DNA of 37,797 bases from Rhypophila decipiens (Eukaryota > Ascomycota > Sordariomycetes > Sordariales > Naviculisporaceae), in NCBI GenBank assembly GCA_033297075.1, contig MU858315.1, positions 1 through 37,797 of the forward strand, read 5' to 3'. Shown piece after piece: positions 9,980 through 20,171 of this stretch. Under the pieces are notes generated by a model. The model saw only the letters and a list, made by a program, of their open reading frames with translations. It had not been told where the DNA came from and made no database searches. The stretch's first letter is position 1. Each line of letters opens with the position of its first letter. The position numbers and the translations under genes were made by a program.

Positions 9980-12900
9980 GGTCGATGGCTGTGACTTGGC
10001 CAGTCCTTCACTTGTGATGGTGTAGAGTCTGTGATTTCATCGGCGGTTTTGAAGACTGTTCATGTGAAGTTGCAAGTCGACTGCGAGTTCCAGCTACTGG
10101 TATTGCATATATCCGTCCACCGATCAAGAGCTGGTTCAGCCGCCTACACCTCCTTCTGTCGCCATCCGTGCCCGTAAGGTATGTTCGAATATGGTAGTGT
10201 CGATATGGGGTATGTAGTTGTGGTTATGTGCTGGGGCGTATGACGACGACTGTCAAAGCACTAGACGGACCGGAGACAAGACTTCCATATATCACAGCGG
10301 GAAGGGAAGAAGTGACTGAGATATGTAAGTTCAAGTTCTGGACCAGTGAGCCTAGTGCAGCAGTTGTTAGTCCAGGGTGTCATTGTGGCCCATGCCAGGA
10401 ATGACATGGTGTGGGTGGTTTCGAAATCTCGGCCAATCGCGAATGGCAGGCTTAGGTGAGATGCCTGGCCCTGACCCTGTGGGGGAACAGGATTGCTGCA
10501 TTGGTAGATGCTGGAGAGGGGCGGGACTGTACCGGTATTGGATCTTGATAAAAGACTTCCAAGATTTAGTGCGCAATGGTGGAATTTGGGTCTGACTGTG
10601 GATTGAGCTAAGGCCGCCCCCCTTTTCCTTATGTGAGCCAAAACTGGTAACTAGAATTCCATCCAGTTGGCGTCAAGAAGTCTCGAGAAACAAAAAAAGA
10701 CAAAAAGGTGTGGGTTGCGTTGAAGTTGATAGGTGATAAAATGGAAGTTTGTGGCCACCCCGATCGGGGTCACGCTGGCATTGTGATTATACTCATCTCG
10801 GCGTTGGATGCTACGAATATGGCCATGGGTAAAGTTTGTTATGACTCGGACCAGCATTCCGACCCCTATCAAAGCCACACGGAAACTAATCAGCCCCATG
10901 TTCAGCCATCAAAAGCCTGGCATTGGGCACTGTTTCATACCCTGTTTGTGCATGATGAATGACAGTCTATTTGAAGATGACCGTTCCCTGCTTCTTCCTC
11001 TTTACAATTGTTTCTTCAGCGACTGTAGCACCTTCCTGGCAGCGAACCAGGTTTTACAACATTTCTCGGCGACATATCCGGAGGAAGGACGGTCTGACCG
11101 CCTCATTGAACCATTAATGGACGGTTCATTTTCTGGTACCTGTGCCAGCTGTGCCCGTCGCTGCGCCGTCTGTGCCGCACGCCCGCTACCTTGCTCGTCG
11201 GTGTCCTAGTTCTCTCACTATGATTGATTTTTCATAGTAAGTTTTGTGCAATGTTCACCATTTCTTTTTTTTGGTCTTGTCTTTTTCCGTGAGCAACAGG
11301 AGCTTGTTGGTTCCAGAGGCACAGGTAACAAAATAGGACGATCGTTTCTTGGGAAATCCGGCGTACAAGTGTGGCGCCATGAGCGGCAGCATTATTTGCA
11401 CTTTCCTCATGACAATGGCAGGCTCGTGATCCTCCTTGTTCTTCATGGCTGAAGAGAGCGTGTATCTGTCAGAAAGAGAAGCGCACAGGGCAAAGTGTTG
11501 CGACTGCTTGAGCTGCTGTTTGCTCCTTCTTCACCAAGACACCAACTCGCTCTAGCGAATGAGGGCTGTGGGCAAACTCCCTCCTTCATCTGAATGGCCT
11601 CATTGTTACACAACCAGTAGCAATGTGTGCGCCAGACTGCAGTGCTGCACCACACTGTGGCGGTTCACCAAGTTTGTGGACAGTTCCTCATGTTCCTCCT
11701 CAACTATCCTGTCCCTCCCCTCAGAGATCCTTATCACGGTCTTATGCAACGGCACAGGCACCGCACTGACCCCAAATGCACAAGTTTCCTGGAATGCTTC
11801 CAGAACGAACACGATAGAGGTTGTCATCCCGTGTTCCGTGCAGCTCAACAGCTGATTGGTCCATCTGAAACGGCCAGGATGAAAGACTGGCTAAAAAAAT
11901 CTCCGGTCTGGATCCTTCACTTTCCATCTGTCCACGTGTGCCGGATTGTTTTGGGCCCATCTTGCCGACTGTCCATTGGGAGGTTCCGCTTACATAACCA
12001 TGTGTGATAAGATCAAGGTCCAGGCCGGAGAGAGCGATGTTGCCGTTACATCCTTCCGCTATCACACAACCGCGGGAGCAAGACGTGCAGACGTTAGCTT
12101 CCATTCGCCGACGGGTCATACACATTACAGGCATCAGATCTACGGATACGTTAGAACAGAAGATGGGAGGGCCCAACATATGGTTATGTTCGTTGTGCCT
12201 CTCTTTCAAAAGTGACAGATCTCGGTCGTAGATGACTGCCAGTTTGGGCAGGTCGTCGGACTCAGTAGCCGGTGCTGATGTTTCAAACGAGTAATCCATC
12301 TATCAGAGACAACAAGAAAAATCCTCCGATCCCCCAAGTGTCTTGGAATCATGTACGCCACACAATGCCATTCGCTCATCATTGGCCCGGTCGCCTACAA
12401 GCTCGACAACATCAAGGTCTCTTTCCTGGCCACTCCAACGGCAGAAGAAGCAGCATGGAGATATATTTAACCCACAGCACCTCAGCAACTTGGAACTCTT
12501 TCCAGCTATCAACATGTTGTTTAAATGCGTAACAACATCCAACAGAGTCTGAATCAGCAGACCTACGGCGCCGTCGGTGTAGAATTGCAGCTACTCCGGC
12601 CTGCTGATCGACCACTGCAGTATTGGTGGTCTGTTGGCTGCACTACGGTGGCTGTTCCACGGACACACATACAATACCAAGTACAACCACGCACCGTACC
12701 CACAATCTTTGTCATGATGTAAACTGGTGGTGCTTTATGTCGATAAACCTGCAAGTGTGGGGGAAAGCATGGTCGCTTCCCAGGGGCATTGTGTCGTACA
12801 ACATCTAGATGGTAAACATTTGTAATGCCAACTAAGAATTTAATTGCTCTGAATGATCCACATCATAAGCGGAAGGATTGCTGGCAGATTCCATCTGTCT

Positions 12901-13331
12901 TTGTGTGACTTGATCAATGATCAATCTTGTACATTCATGCAACAAAAGCCGAGAGTATATCGGTCTCTCCCGGCTTTGTGTCACGGTGTGGATGTAAACC
13001 AAAGACCAAACTGTTCAACAATGTTGCTCACCACCTACCGCAGTCTGCCAGATATCAACCCTGATGCAGTGGGCTGAATATTTGTACACAATCGATGTAG
13101 AAGCCTTGCAGCAAACACTGTACCTCACACCGAGTGCCACACTCACATGCCATGCGGTGGTCTGTTTCAACGAGCAAGCCAGCAAACACTCAAAGTTCCC
13201 TGTCCTACACCCAGCCGCAAATAGCCTCAGCTGAGCCGTGGCACATGCCAACTCACAAAGTAATAATTCCCCGGCGATAACCGCGAGTCCGATGTTGATG
13301 GCATCCAGAGTCCACGTCGTATCCGGCTTCT
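9980..13331. other. 3.3-kb region without a confident gene
   Basis: Many short frames occur but none combines an ATG, plausible codon use and splice sites with a known domain. The longest ATG-started candidate is minus 11742-12299 (185 aa), which matches nothing I know. A plus frame ending at 11209 has a short Cys-rich tail (CASC, CAVC), probably by chance. Base composition is similar to the rest of the window, so this is not an obvious AT-rich relic. It may hold a non-coding transcript, a small unknown gene or decayed sequence. Confidence 0.4.
11742..12299 (-). CDS. Possible 185-aa hypothetical protein
   Basis: This is an ATG-started frame of 185 aa with no stop, the longest in the 10-13.3 kb gap. 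The first 30 residues (SDDLPKLAVIYDRDLSLL) read as plausible protein, but the rest is Gly-, Ser- and Cys-rich and shows no domain. The opposite strand carries competing frames of similar quality. I list it only because nothing else explains the region. Confidence 0.2.
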   Translation of the reverse strand: MDYSFETSAPATESDDLPKLAVIYDRDLSLLKERHNEHNHMLGPPIFCSNVSVDLMPVMCMTRRRMEANVCTSCSRGCVIAEGCNGNIALSGLDLDLITHGYVSGTSQWTVGKMGPKQSGTRGQMESEGSRPEIFLASLSSWPFQMDQSAVELHGTRDDNLYRVRSGSIPGNLCIWGQCGACAVA

Positions 13332-15038
13332 TCAGTTTGTTTCCTCCTCCCTTGCCCTCTCAGCCAACCCGGCTTGATATTTCATCCGCTTAGCCTCCTC
13401 GGCCTTCAGTCCCGTCCTCGTCACTTCATGCTCAGTCCTGAGCTCCGTTTTGGTAATGCCAAAGGTCAGGACAAATCCCATCCCCACAAGAGCCGTATAA
13501 AAGATCCACATCTTGGATAACCCATCAGCCACGGAGGCCCTATACACACGACCTTGGGCTTCAGTCCAGTCCTTCATCAATCCACCCCCCGAAGTCGAAG
13601 CAGCAATCGCACCACCATTGACAAGCCGATCAACCACATTCTCGTCAATCCCTGCCTGCCTCAGCTCATCGCCATGCCCTCCAAGCACCCCCTGGAGAAT
13701 TACCTGCCCAACAACGACACTAACACCCGTCGCCAAATTCCTGATAAAATTCAACGTCCCCGTCGCGACACCAATATCCTCCACATCAACCAATGCTTGT
13801 ATAGCAATCACCAAAGTCTGCATATTCGCCCCAATACCAGCAGCAAGCAACACCTGGAAACAAATAATCTTGCCCCAATTCCTCTCCTCGTCAAACGTGA
13901 TCATAAGCCCCAAAGCAAGCGTGAATAACCCCATACTGGCCCTAATAATCCAGATATAGTGCCCAGTCCTTTGAATGAAAATGCCCATTATTATCCCAGA
14001 AAGTGAGAATGATACTGCCAAGGCGAGCATCCAGATCCCAGACTGGAGAGGTGCTGCACCCAACACGGACTGGAAATACAGTGGCAGGAAGAATACCGGC
14101 GCGATGAAGCCCGCTCCGTGGGAGAAGACCACGGCAAACGTGCAAATGCGAGGGAGGGTGGCGAATATTCGTCGCGGAATGATGGGATACCGCGCAAAGC
14201 GTTGCCAGATGGCGAAGAGAACGTAGGTGATCAGACCAAAGATGATCAAGCAGATTACCAGCGCCGAGGTCCAAGGTGCACTTGTTCCGCCCGATTCAAG
14301 CCCAATAAGGAGAATGAGTGTTGCGCCGACTATTAGGCTGGAACCGAGCCAGTCGATTGCTTGTAGACCTTTGAGCAGCGGCGTCTTGGGGTTGTGAATG
14401 TGTAAGAAGAGGATGGTGATGATTAGAGACAACCCGTCAAAGGGCAGGTTAAACCAGAAACACCACCGCCATGTCGCGTATTCTGTGAATGCGCCACCGA
14501 TGATAGGGCCTATGGCGGTAGCCACGGCCCATACAGCACCGTAGATCCCGTAGAATAGTCCCCGCTCTCGCTGGCTGAACATGTCGCCTACTGATATTTC
14601 TACCAGGGTGATCAAGCCACCGCCGCCCATGCCTTGGACTGCTCGCGCGGCGATGAGCATGGGCAGGGAATTGGATAGAGCGGCGACGAGACTCCCGATC
14701 AAGAAGATGATGTTTGCTATGATGAGGATGGGTTTACGGCCAAAGATGTCGCTTACTTTGCTCCAGAAGGGGGCTGTCGCGGAGAGGGCGAGTAGATAGG
14801 CCGAGCCGATCCAGGCGAAGCCCGCGTCGGAGGCGTTGAGGTCTTTGGCGATGGTCGGCATGGCGGGTGTTATGATTACTGCGTCGATGGCTGCTAGGAA
14901 GACGGCTAGGCAGAGGGCTATGAGGACGAGGACGAGCTTTCTTTTGCTTAGGCCAGGTGGGCTATTATTGCCGTCTTCGAGGTCGTTGGATGCAGAGGAG
15001 GAGTTGATCTCCTTTTTTGCTGTGTTGTTTGGGTCCAT
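13332..15038 (-). CDS. MFS drug:H+ antiporter, DHA2 (14-TM) type
   Basis: A single-exon protein of 568 aa from the ATG at 15038. It shows the DHA2 hallmarks: a hydrophilic N-terminus, a TM1 containing the motif D1-like LAAIDAVIITPAMPTI, motif A SKVSDIFGRKP in the loop after TM2, the RAVQGMGGGG segment in TM4, and motif C with GPIIGGAFTEY followed by WRWCFWFNLP. Fourteen hydrophobic segments can be counted. Such transporters export drugs, fungal metabolites or basic compounds across the plasma or vacuolar membrane; the substrate cannot be told from sequence. The frame extends upstream to an ATG at 15161, but those 41 extra codons are Ser-rich and cover a CTGA microsatellite, so they are more likely 5' UTR. 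It lies downstream of a cupin gene on the same strand, with a large dyad in the gap. Confidence 0.9.
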   Translation of the reverse strand: MDPNNTAKKEINSSSASNDLEDGNNSPPGLSKRKLVLVLIALCLAVFLAAIDAVIITPAMPTIAKDLNASDAGFAWIGSAYLLALSATAPFWSKVSDIFGRKPILIIANIIFLIGSLVAALSNSLPMLIAARAVQGMGGGGLITLVEISVGDMFSQRERGLFYGIYGAVWAVATAIGPIIGGAFTEYATWRWCFWFNLPFDGLSLIITILFLHIHNPKTPLLKGLQAIDWLGSSLIVGATLILLIGLESGGTSAPWTSALVICLIIFGLITYVLFAIWQRFARYPIIPRRIFATLPRICTFAVVFSHGAGFIAPVFFLPLYFQSVLGAAPLQSGIWMLALAVSFSLSGIIMGIFIQRTGHYIWIIRASMGLFTLALGLMITFDEERNWGKIICFQVLLAAGIGANMQTLVIAIQALVDVEDIGVATGTLNFIRNLATGVSVVVGQVILQGVLGGHGDELRQAGIDENVVDRLVNGGAIAASTSGGGLMKDWTEAQGRVYRASVADGLSKMWIFYTALVGMGFVLTFGITKTELRTEHEVTRTGLKAEEAKRMKYQAGLAERAREEETN

Positions 15039-15099
15039 AGTCCCGTGAAGAGTCTTGACTGACGGATAAGATTGTGAAGAAGAACAAGTACTGCAGAAA

Positions 15100-15120
15100 C
15101 TGACTGACTGACTGACTGAC
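15100..15120. repeat. (CTGA)5 microsatellite in MFS 5' leader
   Basis: Five tandem CTGA units plus a terminal C, 62 nt upstream of the preferred MFS start codon. If translation began at 15161, the array would encode part of a Ser/Val/Gln run, which argues that this is leader rather than coding sequence. Confidence 0.9.
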
Positions 15121-15243
15121 AGGGTGCAAGAGGGAACAGATGTCTGTCTTGTCAAATGCAAATGAAGAAGAAAACAGCATTGAGAGTTACTCCCATTTCA
15201 TTTTATCTTCTCGAGCGCCGGGCATCTTTTCCTGTGTATAATT

Positions 15244-15319
15244 CGGATCGGATACATCAAGTCGGACACTTATTTCCCGTTTCGGAAGTAAGTGTCCGAC
15301 TGCTTCACCTTCCGATCCG
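15244..15319. repeat. Large nested inverted repeat in cupin-MFS gap
   Basis: The inner arms AGTCGGACACTTA (15260-15272) and its exact complement (15289-15301) extend inward by one T-G wobble plus TTCC/GGAA, leaving a 6-nt loop at 15278-15283. The outer arms CGGATCGG (15244-15251) and CCGATCCG (15312-15319) are also exact complements. The dyad sits about 205-295 nt upstream of the MFS start codon and downstream of the cupin stop. It may be an operator-type dyad (CGG triplets suit Zn2Cys6 proteins), an RNA hairpin, or a small fold-back insertion. Confidence 0.8.
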
Positions 15320-15558
15320 GCGACCCACATCGGCCCCTTTTTCCGGCGCTGGGAAAGCGCTCACAGTCTGGATGACAAGGTACACTACCGCCAGTGATCC
15401 GGTCCGGTGTATATGGAAATAGTATTGTCTGTTTATCCCCTATTTCACAGACGACAACAACCTCGTTGATGCCTGTGCCCACTACCGATAAGGTATCCGG
15501 ACTCGGACCAAGAAAAGAAATTTCCGTAGCATCGCCATAGGTGGAATGATGACGACGA

Positions 15559-16203
15559 TCATGTTCTCCGTGGTGTGTATTCCTCATACTCAGACCGACA
15601 GCCAACCAAACAACCAACGAAACCAACCACCGCCATGACCGAGAAGGTCAAATATCTCCTCACTGTCTGCTGAAACCCCTTCCCAAGTACAGCTGGGCCC
15701 TTCCATATCACCGGGTAATTGTCGTGTGCCCGTGCTACAACCACGATTGATAGCCCCGTTGATATCATTCCCAGCAGAGTCTTCTTCTCATCTTTGATCA
15801 GCGACATAATGTTCCGAAAGAAAACGGCTTTATCGCCATCAGCTGGCTCCGTCCACTCCCGCATGACGAGGTCTGTGTCCTTCCAGGCTCTCCCTTGCTC
15901 GACATTGTCCGCTCGCCTGACTTCGTGGAGGACAAGACGAGGAATGGTGATTACCCCGTCGTCTTTAGTGAAAGTGGCAGTGTGGTCGCCCACAGTGACT
16001 AGTGCACAGCCTTGGACGATGCGGAGGTGCTCTGTATGTGCTTCATGCCAGTGAAGTCCCGTGCTGGGACTGTCGGGCCCAGTATGGATGGTGACTGTGA
16101 CCGTGCCGGGATGTATATCGGAACTGTCAGGTGCTGGGCTAAAGTCTAAGCGCCCCGTTTTGGTGGAAATCTGCTCCTCGTCCCTGGTTATAGTGCGCGC
16201 CAT
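15559..16203 (-). CDS. Cupin-domain protein with C-terminal membrane segment
   Basis: This is a single-exon 214-aa protein. Residues about 35-100 form a cupin barrel: motif 1 has His51, His53, Glu58 and Gly65 (HWHEAHTEH then VQG), and motif 2 has GVITIPRLVLHEV with His93. Both metal-binding motifs look complete, so a bound divalent metal is plausible. After the barrel, a stretch near 143-155 is moderately hydrophobic, and residues 183-202 form a clear membrane segment before a short polar tail, suggesting a tail-anchored protein. Small fungal cupins of this kind occur next to transporters and metabolic clusters, but I cannot assign a substrate. It precedes the MFS gene on the same strand with a 520-bp gap, so shared regulation is possible but unproven. 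Confidence 0.75.
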   Translation of the reverse strand: MARTITRDEEQISTKTGRLDFSPAPDSSDIHPGTVTVTIHTGPDSPSTGLHWHEAHTEHLRIVQGCALVTVGDHTATFTKDDGVITIPRLVLHEVRRADNVEQGRAWKDTDLVMREWTEPADGDKAVFFRNIMSLIKDEKKTLLGMISTGLSIVVVARAHDNYPVIWKGPAVLGKGFQQTVRRYLTFSVMAVVGFVGCLVGCRSEYEEYTPRRT

Positions 16204-16809
16204 GAAGGTTGATGTTTGAATGACTGGCTGACTGTTGCGGAGGAAGCTGCAGTACTGTCCTATGTGTCTTGGGACGTCTTCAGATAAGGATCAAATACAC
16301 AGACACGGCTCACAGACCGCAGTGCGGGAGGGATGATTTAAATGTACAGATTCGGTGCAGAAGGGATTCTTTGTCTCCACGCGGGCTCGGAGCGTCGGAC
16401 TAAGCCAGTTCCGCCCACCCATCAAGACCGAGAAGTCAAAGTTTGAGGAATGTCTGACGTAGGATTGGTGGAAGCACAGATTTAATAACCAAACGCGATG
16501 TCCATGGGGATCAATGTTGGATTTATAACCGCCTTGCCGTCAGCGTCTTTCTGTGTCTGAGAAGATCTCGGAGACTTTTGGCTGCAGGGAATTATCCCGC
16601 TTCACAGCCCCCCACTCTCTGCCATGCGGCAGGAAGGTCGCTGTCTTTCGACCAACCACAACTCTCAATTTCGCAGATATCCCATTTTGCTTATCTGGGC
16701 GTCCCATATGTGTATCATTGATTCATTGCCTGCCGGTAGTCCTCCGATATACAAACTAATTCGACGGACCCCCTAGCATCATGCATGACACGGCAAGATC
16801 TGAGCCCGT
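16204..16809. other. Spacer between cupin promoter and HET 3' region
   Basis: This holds the promoter of the minus-strand cupin gene and the 3' end of the HET locus. Only a 68-aa plus frame (16553-16759) occurs, with no recognisable content. A CCAAT-type motif may occur near the cupin start, but I do not rely on it. Nothing else was seen. Confidence 0.35.
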
Positions 16810-17136
16810 CTAAACAATTCGTACCTGCCAGGGAACTCCATCGGCGGCGAAACTATCAACCAGCGAACTTGGCCAACGACGGATCGGAACACAATGGTCG
16901 CCAAACTGTGGCCCCCTTTTCAGCATCGTAGCTTCGTCTTCGCCGGTGCCAGCAGCTCCAATACCATCGATCCTAGACTTTATGAAAGCAAGGACTTCGT
17001 AAAAGGATGTGCGTTTCAGTTCGCGGATTACCCTGTCTAGTTCGGCCCTTATGAATATAGCTCGATCTCCCGTACATTGCCCCAGAGGGCCCAGATTCCA
17101 GGAGTGCAAGATTCCCGAGTTCTCCCGGGCCACCAT
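16810..17136 (-). pseudogene. Out-of-frame C-terminal tail of the HET gene
   Basis: This minus frame overlaps the last 160 nt of the HET frame in another register. From about 17075 downward it reads as real protein: DRAIFIRAELDRVIRELK is an amphipathic helix, followed by FYEVLAFIKSRIDG and a tail to a TAG at 16810. Over the same bases the main HET frame turns into Arg-, Ser- and Gly-rich sequence and stops at 16973. No good GT...AG pair connects the two frames, so a one-base slip between about 17070 and 17135 is the simplest reading. An intact protein would be about 940 aa. A sequencing error is an equal alternative. Confidence 0.5.
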
Positions 17137-19624
17137 CCCAACTTCCTGTTTCCTCAGCGTAAGACCACCGCCACGTGATCTCGCCGCGCCCGCTCCTAGA
17201 GTAGTTGGTACGGTAAGTGGCCCAGTTCTTTGGTGTCAGTGTTAGCACGATCCACCCATGGGTAATTTGGACGTGACACTGTGGTATCCACTTTCCAAGG
17301 CACTGAATGTAGGCCTTGAAAGTTCTTGTTTGCGCATGGAATTCGTTGAGGCAGGCCTGAAGAACATCAATTACATCACCAAACGGAATTTCATCGCACG
17401 GAAACAATTGTTTCAGACACTCTCTCTCCCTCAATTTATTCGAGCGATAGTCTTTTAGCGCGTCAGATAGGCTGCCAAGCAGGACTTCCTTGCCTCCCAC
17501 TTCTTGCTGGGCTTTGCTGATGACTGTGTACAAGCTTTCCTGAAGATTGATTTCGAATAAAAGTGGATCATCGGATCGTTCAAAGTCTAAGGAAAAGGTA
17601 GGCAATGGACACCCAAAGAATATGTCTGCATAAGCGCAACAAAGTATGAGCTTGAATGACTTCGCCAATGAAGGAGACTCGCTATTTAGCTCTTGCAAGA
17701 AGAGAAGGAGATATGCTGGCTCGCCATATTCCTTCTCAAGGTAGAATAGGTGGTTTCGCCCGGGAGGAACAAGAATGTTGAGTGGAGGTCCCCCTTTCTG
17801 CGTCATGATGTACAGCGAGCACGAATCCTGCACCACCTCGTACAAATCTGGCACCTCTGTAAGCACAGGGGCCGCGTTGAATTGCACCAGGTGACGTAGC
17901 TTGGTTGAGAGTGCCCCGGTTGAGGGGTCAACGGAGGCTCCGCGACACCATGAGTTGGCGTCGTATATTTTTGGGTCCTTTCTCTTTCTTTCTTTCCAAC
18001 TTTCGACCGGAAACCGCTGAAATCCTGCACTCATGTGGACCCATCTAAGGTCATGACTGAGGGCTTCCGTGGATGTCGTGATTACGGGGGACAAACTGAG
18101 GGGGGGGAGGGTAACGAGGTTTCCTCTGTCGAATGATCCTTTAGTAGCATGTAATCTTGCCGTCGGCGGTTGGATTCCCGTTGTATGCGTTTCGTCAATT
18201 TGATCTTCTCCGATGAGATGTCCTTCCCCTTGCCAATCCGGAACCCACGAAGGGCAACCGGGCCTTGCCGCGAGGCCCGAAGCGCTCATCAACACTTCCG
18301 CCACCCCAAGATTTTTTAGGATGTGGGCAAAGAAGCCAGCGAAGACATGCTGGGTAGAGATTTCGTAGCTCGGTGTTAGGTTGCTGGGCTTGGACGAAGT
18401 AGCGATAACCGCGAGGGAAGATCTGTCTAGATCGGACTTCAATAGCCCGAGAATACCGAAGATTCTGTCTCGAGGGTCTGAAGCCTTGCAACGCCAGGTA
18501 TGGCGAAGAATATCATAGACATCACCTTCTTCAACAAAGGTACGTCCAATAAACTGCGTCCAGGGCGCGGCAGGGAAATTCCAATGAAAGGGGGTTGAAT
18601 TGTTTGTGGACGACGAAGCCAGATATGTTGGCGTGACGTTACTGGCCCAGAACTGCGTGTGGCCCACCGGGATAACGGCACTTCGCGCCAGTACCAGCTC
18701 TTGGATGACCCAAACGCGGCTGAAATATCTTCGAGTAAACAGCTTTCGCAAGGTTGTTGTCCCTTTCGTATCAACACTGTCCTTCATCACTTGATTAAAC
18801 TCGTGGAGGCCACGTCGAGACGGATGGCGGCGTTTTGAGCTGTCGGGAAATACAATATCGGGACCGAGATACACGAGCACTCTCAAGCAATGCCGGTAGA
18901 TGCTTCCCATCTTTGCCACCTGCTGCGCCCTCTCTATTGTGCTGTTCTGATTAATGCCGACGGCATCTACCCAAACAATCCGAGTGCCGCTCTGGGGCCT
19001 CAAGTATTGCAGCATATTCCAGCAGTTGGTGGTCTGTAACAAGATGTCCCAGTACGAACCGACGTAAATGGCGCTTCGCGGCGTGCTGTCGCCGTCCTCA
19101 CCCCCCCAAGTATAAGACACCGCCTCGTATTCGGGGCAATCATCATCTGGGTATATCTCCAGGGAAGCGTGAATAGCAGAACTGGCATGACTGGCGGCGT
19201 GGAGATGCAAGAGGCGAAGCTCATCGGCCGCTAAAACAGCTCCGTAAATCTGCGAAGACTGGGTGGCCCCCGCATCATGCAACACCTTGGAAGGTTGTGA
19301 TTCTCCCAAGTCCACAGAGATGCCATCCTCGACAATGGACTCGTTGTTCTTGTCAAATGCAGCTGCCGCAATAACGGATTCCGATTCATCGGCATCTCGT
19401 TGCTCGACATTTGACTTTGAGGAGTAAGGGACACTCGGAGGCCACCAAAGGTTCATCTGGCCCACTTGCTCATCCGGTGGGATGGCCAAGGGCGAGAATG
19501 GGTTGTCCTGGTGAGCAATCGACCTGCTATCCGGCTCCACATTGTTGCAGTTCCGGCATTGCAACTTGTGACCATCAGCAAAAACATCAGGCGGCGCGCA
19601 AGAAGTATGGTGCCATCGTGCCAT
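16973..19624 (-). CDS. HET-domain (heterokaryon incompatibility) protein
   Basis: An uninterrupted 883-aa frame from an ATG at 19624. The N-terminus (Cys9, Cys23, Cys26 in a HxxxC...CxxC arrangement) matches a short Cys motif often seen at the start of HET proteins. The HET domain (PF06985) spans about residues 166-311: YEAVSYTWGG at 166-175, VWVDAVGINQ at 217-226, then AKMGSIYRHC, and RRYFSRVWVIQEL at 298-310. After it come a RDRIFGILGL helix and a long C-terminal region typical of the family with no other known domain. HET proteins trigger cell death after fusion of genetically different hyphae. The last 50 residues look displaced by a frameshift (see the 16810-17136 entry), so the native C-terminus is uncertain. 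No intron is needed. Confidence 0.85.
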   Translation of the reverse strand: MARWHHTSCAPPDVFADGHKLQCRNCNNVEPDSRSIAHQDNPFSPLAIPPDEQVGQMNLWWPPSVPYSSKSNVEQRDADESESVIAAAAFDKNNESIVEDGISVDLGESQPSKVLHDAGATQSSQIYGAVLAADELRLLHLHAASHASSAIHASLEIYPDDDCPEYEAVSYTWGGEDGDSTPRSAIYVGSYWDILLQTTNCWNMLQYLRPQSGTRIVWVDAVGINQNSTIERAQQVAKMGSIYRHCLRVLVYLGPDIVFPDSSKRRHPSRRGLHEFNQVMKDSVDTKGTTTLRKLFTRRYFSRVWVIQELVLARSAVIPVGHTQFWASNVTPTYLASSSTNNSTPFHWNFPAAPWTQFIGRTFVEEGDVYDILRHTWRCKASDPRDRIFGILGLLKSDLDRSSLAVIATSSKPSNLTPSYEISTQHVFAGFFAHILKNLGVAEVLMSASGLAARPGCPSWVPDWQGEGHLIGEDQIDETHTTGIQPPTARLHATKGSFDRGNLVTLPPLSLSPVITTSTEALSHDLRWVHMSAGFQRFPVESWKERKRKDPKIYDANSWCRGASVDPSTGALSTKLRHLVQFNAAPVLTEVPDLYEVVQDSCSLYIMTQKGGPPLNILVPPGRNHLFYLEKEYGEPAYLLLFLQELNSESPSLAKSFKLILCCAYADIFFGCPLPTFSLDFERSDDPLLFEINLQESLYTVISKAQQEVGGKEVLLGSLSDALKDYRSNKLRERECLKQLFPCDEIPFGDVIDVLQACLNEFHAQTRTFKAYIQCLGKWIPQCHVQITHGWIVLTLTPKNWATYRTNYSRSGRGEITWRWSYAEETGSWDGGPGELGNLALLESGPSGAMYGRSSYIHKGRTRQGNPRTETHILLRSPCFHKV

Positions 19625-20171
19625 TATGCGTGTTGGATATGGCGTAAACCAGTCAAGAGAGAAGGCCGGAGTTTAGAGATACAGTTAAAGGTTTCGAGGA
19701 AAGGTCTTATCTCAGTGATTGAAATGGTGGGAGAAGTGTAATACTTTTGAATTTTGTGAGCCGAACTTGCGAAAAGACAGAACATGACGACGTAAAGTTT
19801 TGCAGTGATAATGAGCGGGGAATCGGTCCCGAGCCAACCAAATAACTGCCCTGCCGAACCCAATTCTGCACTTTTGCTCACGCCAGCTGTTCCCAACTGT
19901 CCGTTCACTGCTGAGTGAGATCTCAACATACAAGTCGAACATGTCTGGCCCTCAAGCAAAGGGCAGCTCGGACAACACCAAGGAGCGTGTGAAGATAGAC
20001 ATATCGTGTAAAGACCACCAGAGTCCTTTGTAGTGCCCTTTCGGTGAGCCTGCCCAGTTCCGCAAAGTGCACAACGTCACTACAAGCTAGAGGTTGGCGT
20101 GTGCCTTAATTCAGACACGTACCTGGCAGCAGCCGTTCAAAAGAGACAAAATAGCGACAGTCAGTCAAGCC
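19625..20171. other. HET promoter region
   Basis: A 550-bp spacer between the 3' end of the Zn2Cys6 gene and the start of the HET gene, both on the minus strand, so it should contain the HET promoter. Short frames here have no recognisable content and I see no repeat. Confidence 0.35.

Noticed and set aside
10261..12754. Several 60-130-aa frames on both strands
   Set aside because: They overlap one another, lack domains and have no consistent splice sites.
15039..15161. MFS start at the upstream ATG 15161
   Set aside because: The extra 41 codons are Ser/Val-rich, run over a CTGA microsatellite and do not resemble an MFS N-terminus; the ATG at 15038 fits better.
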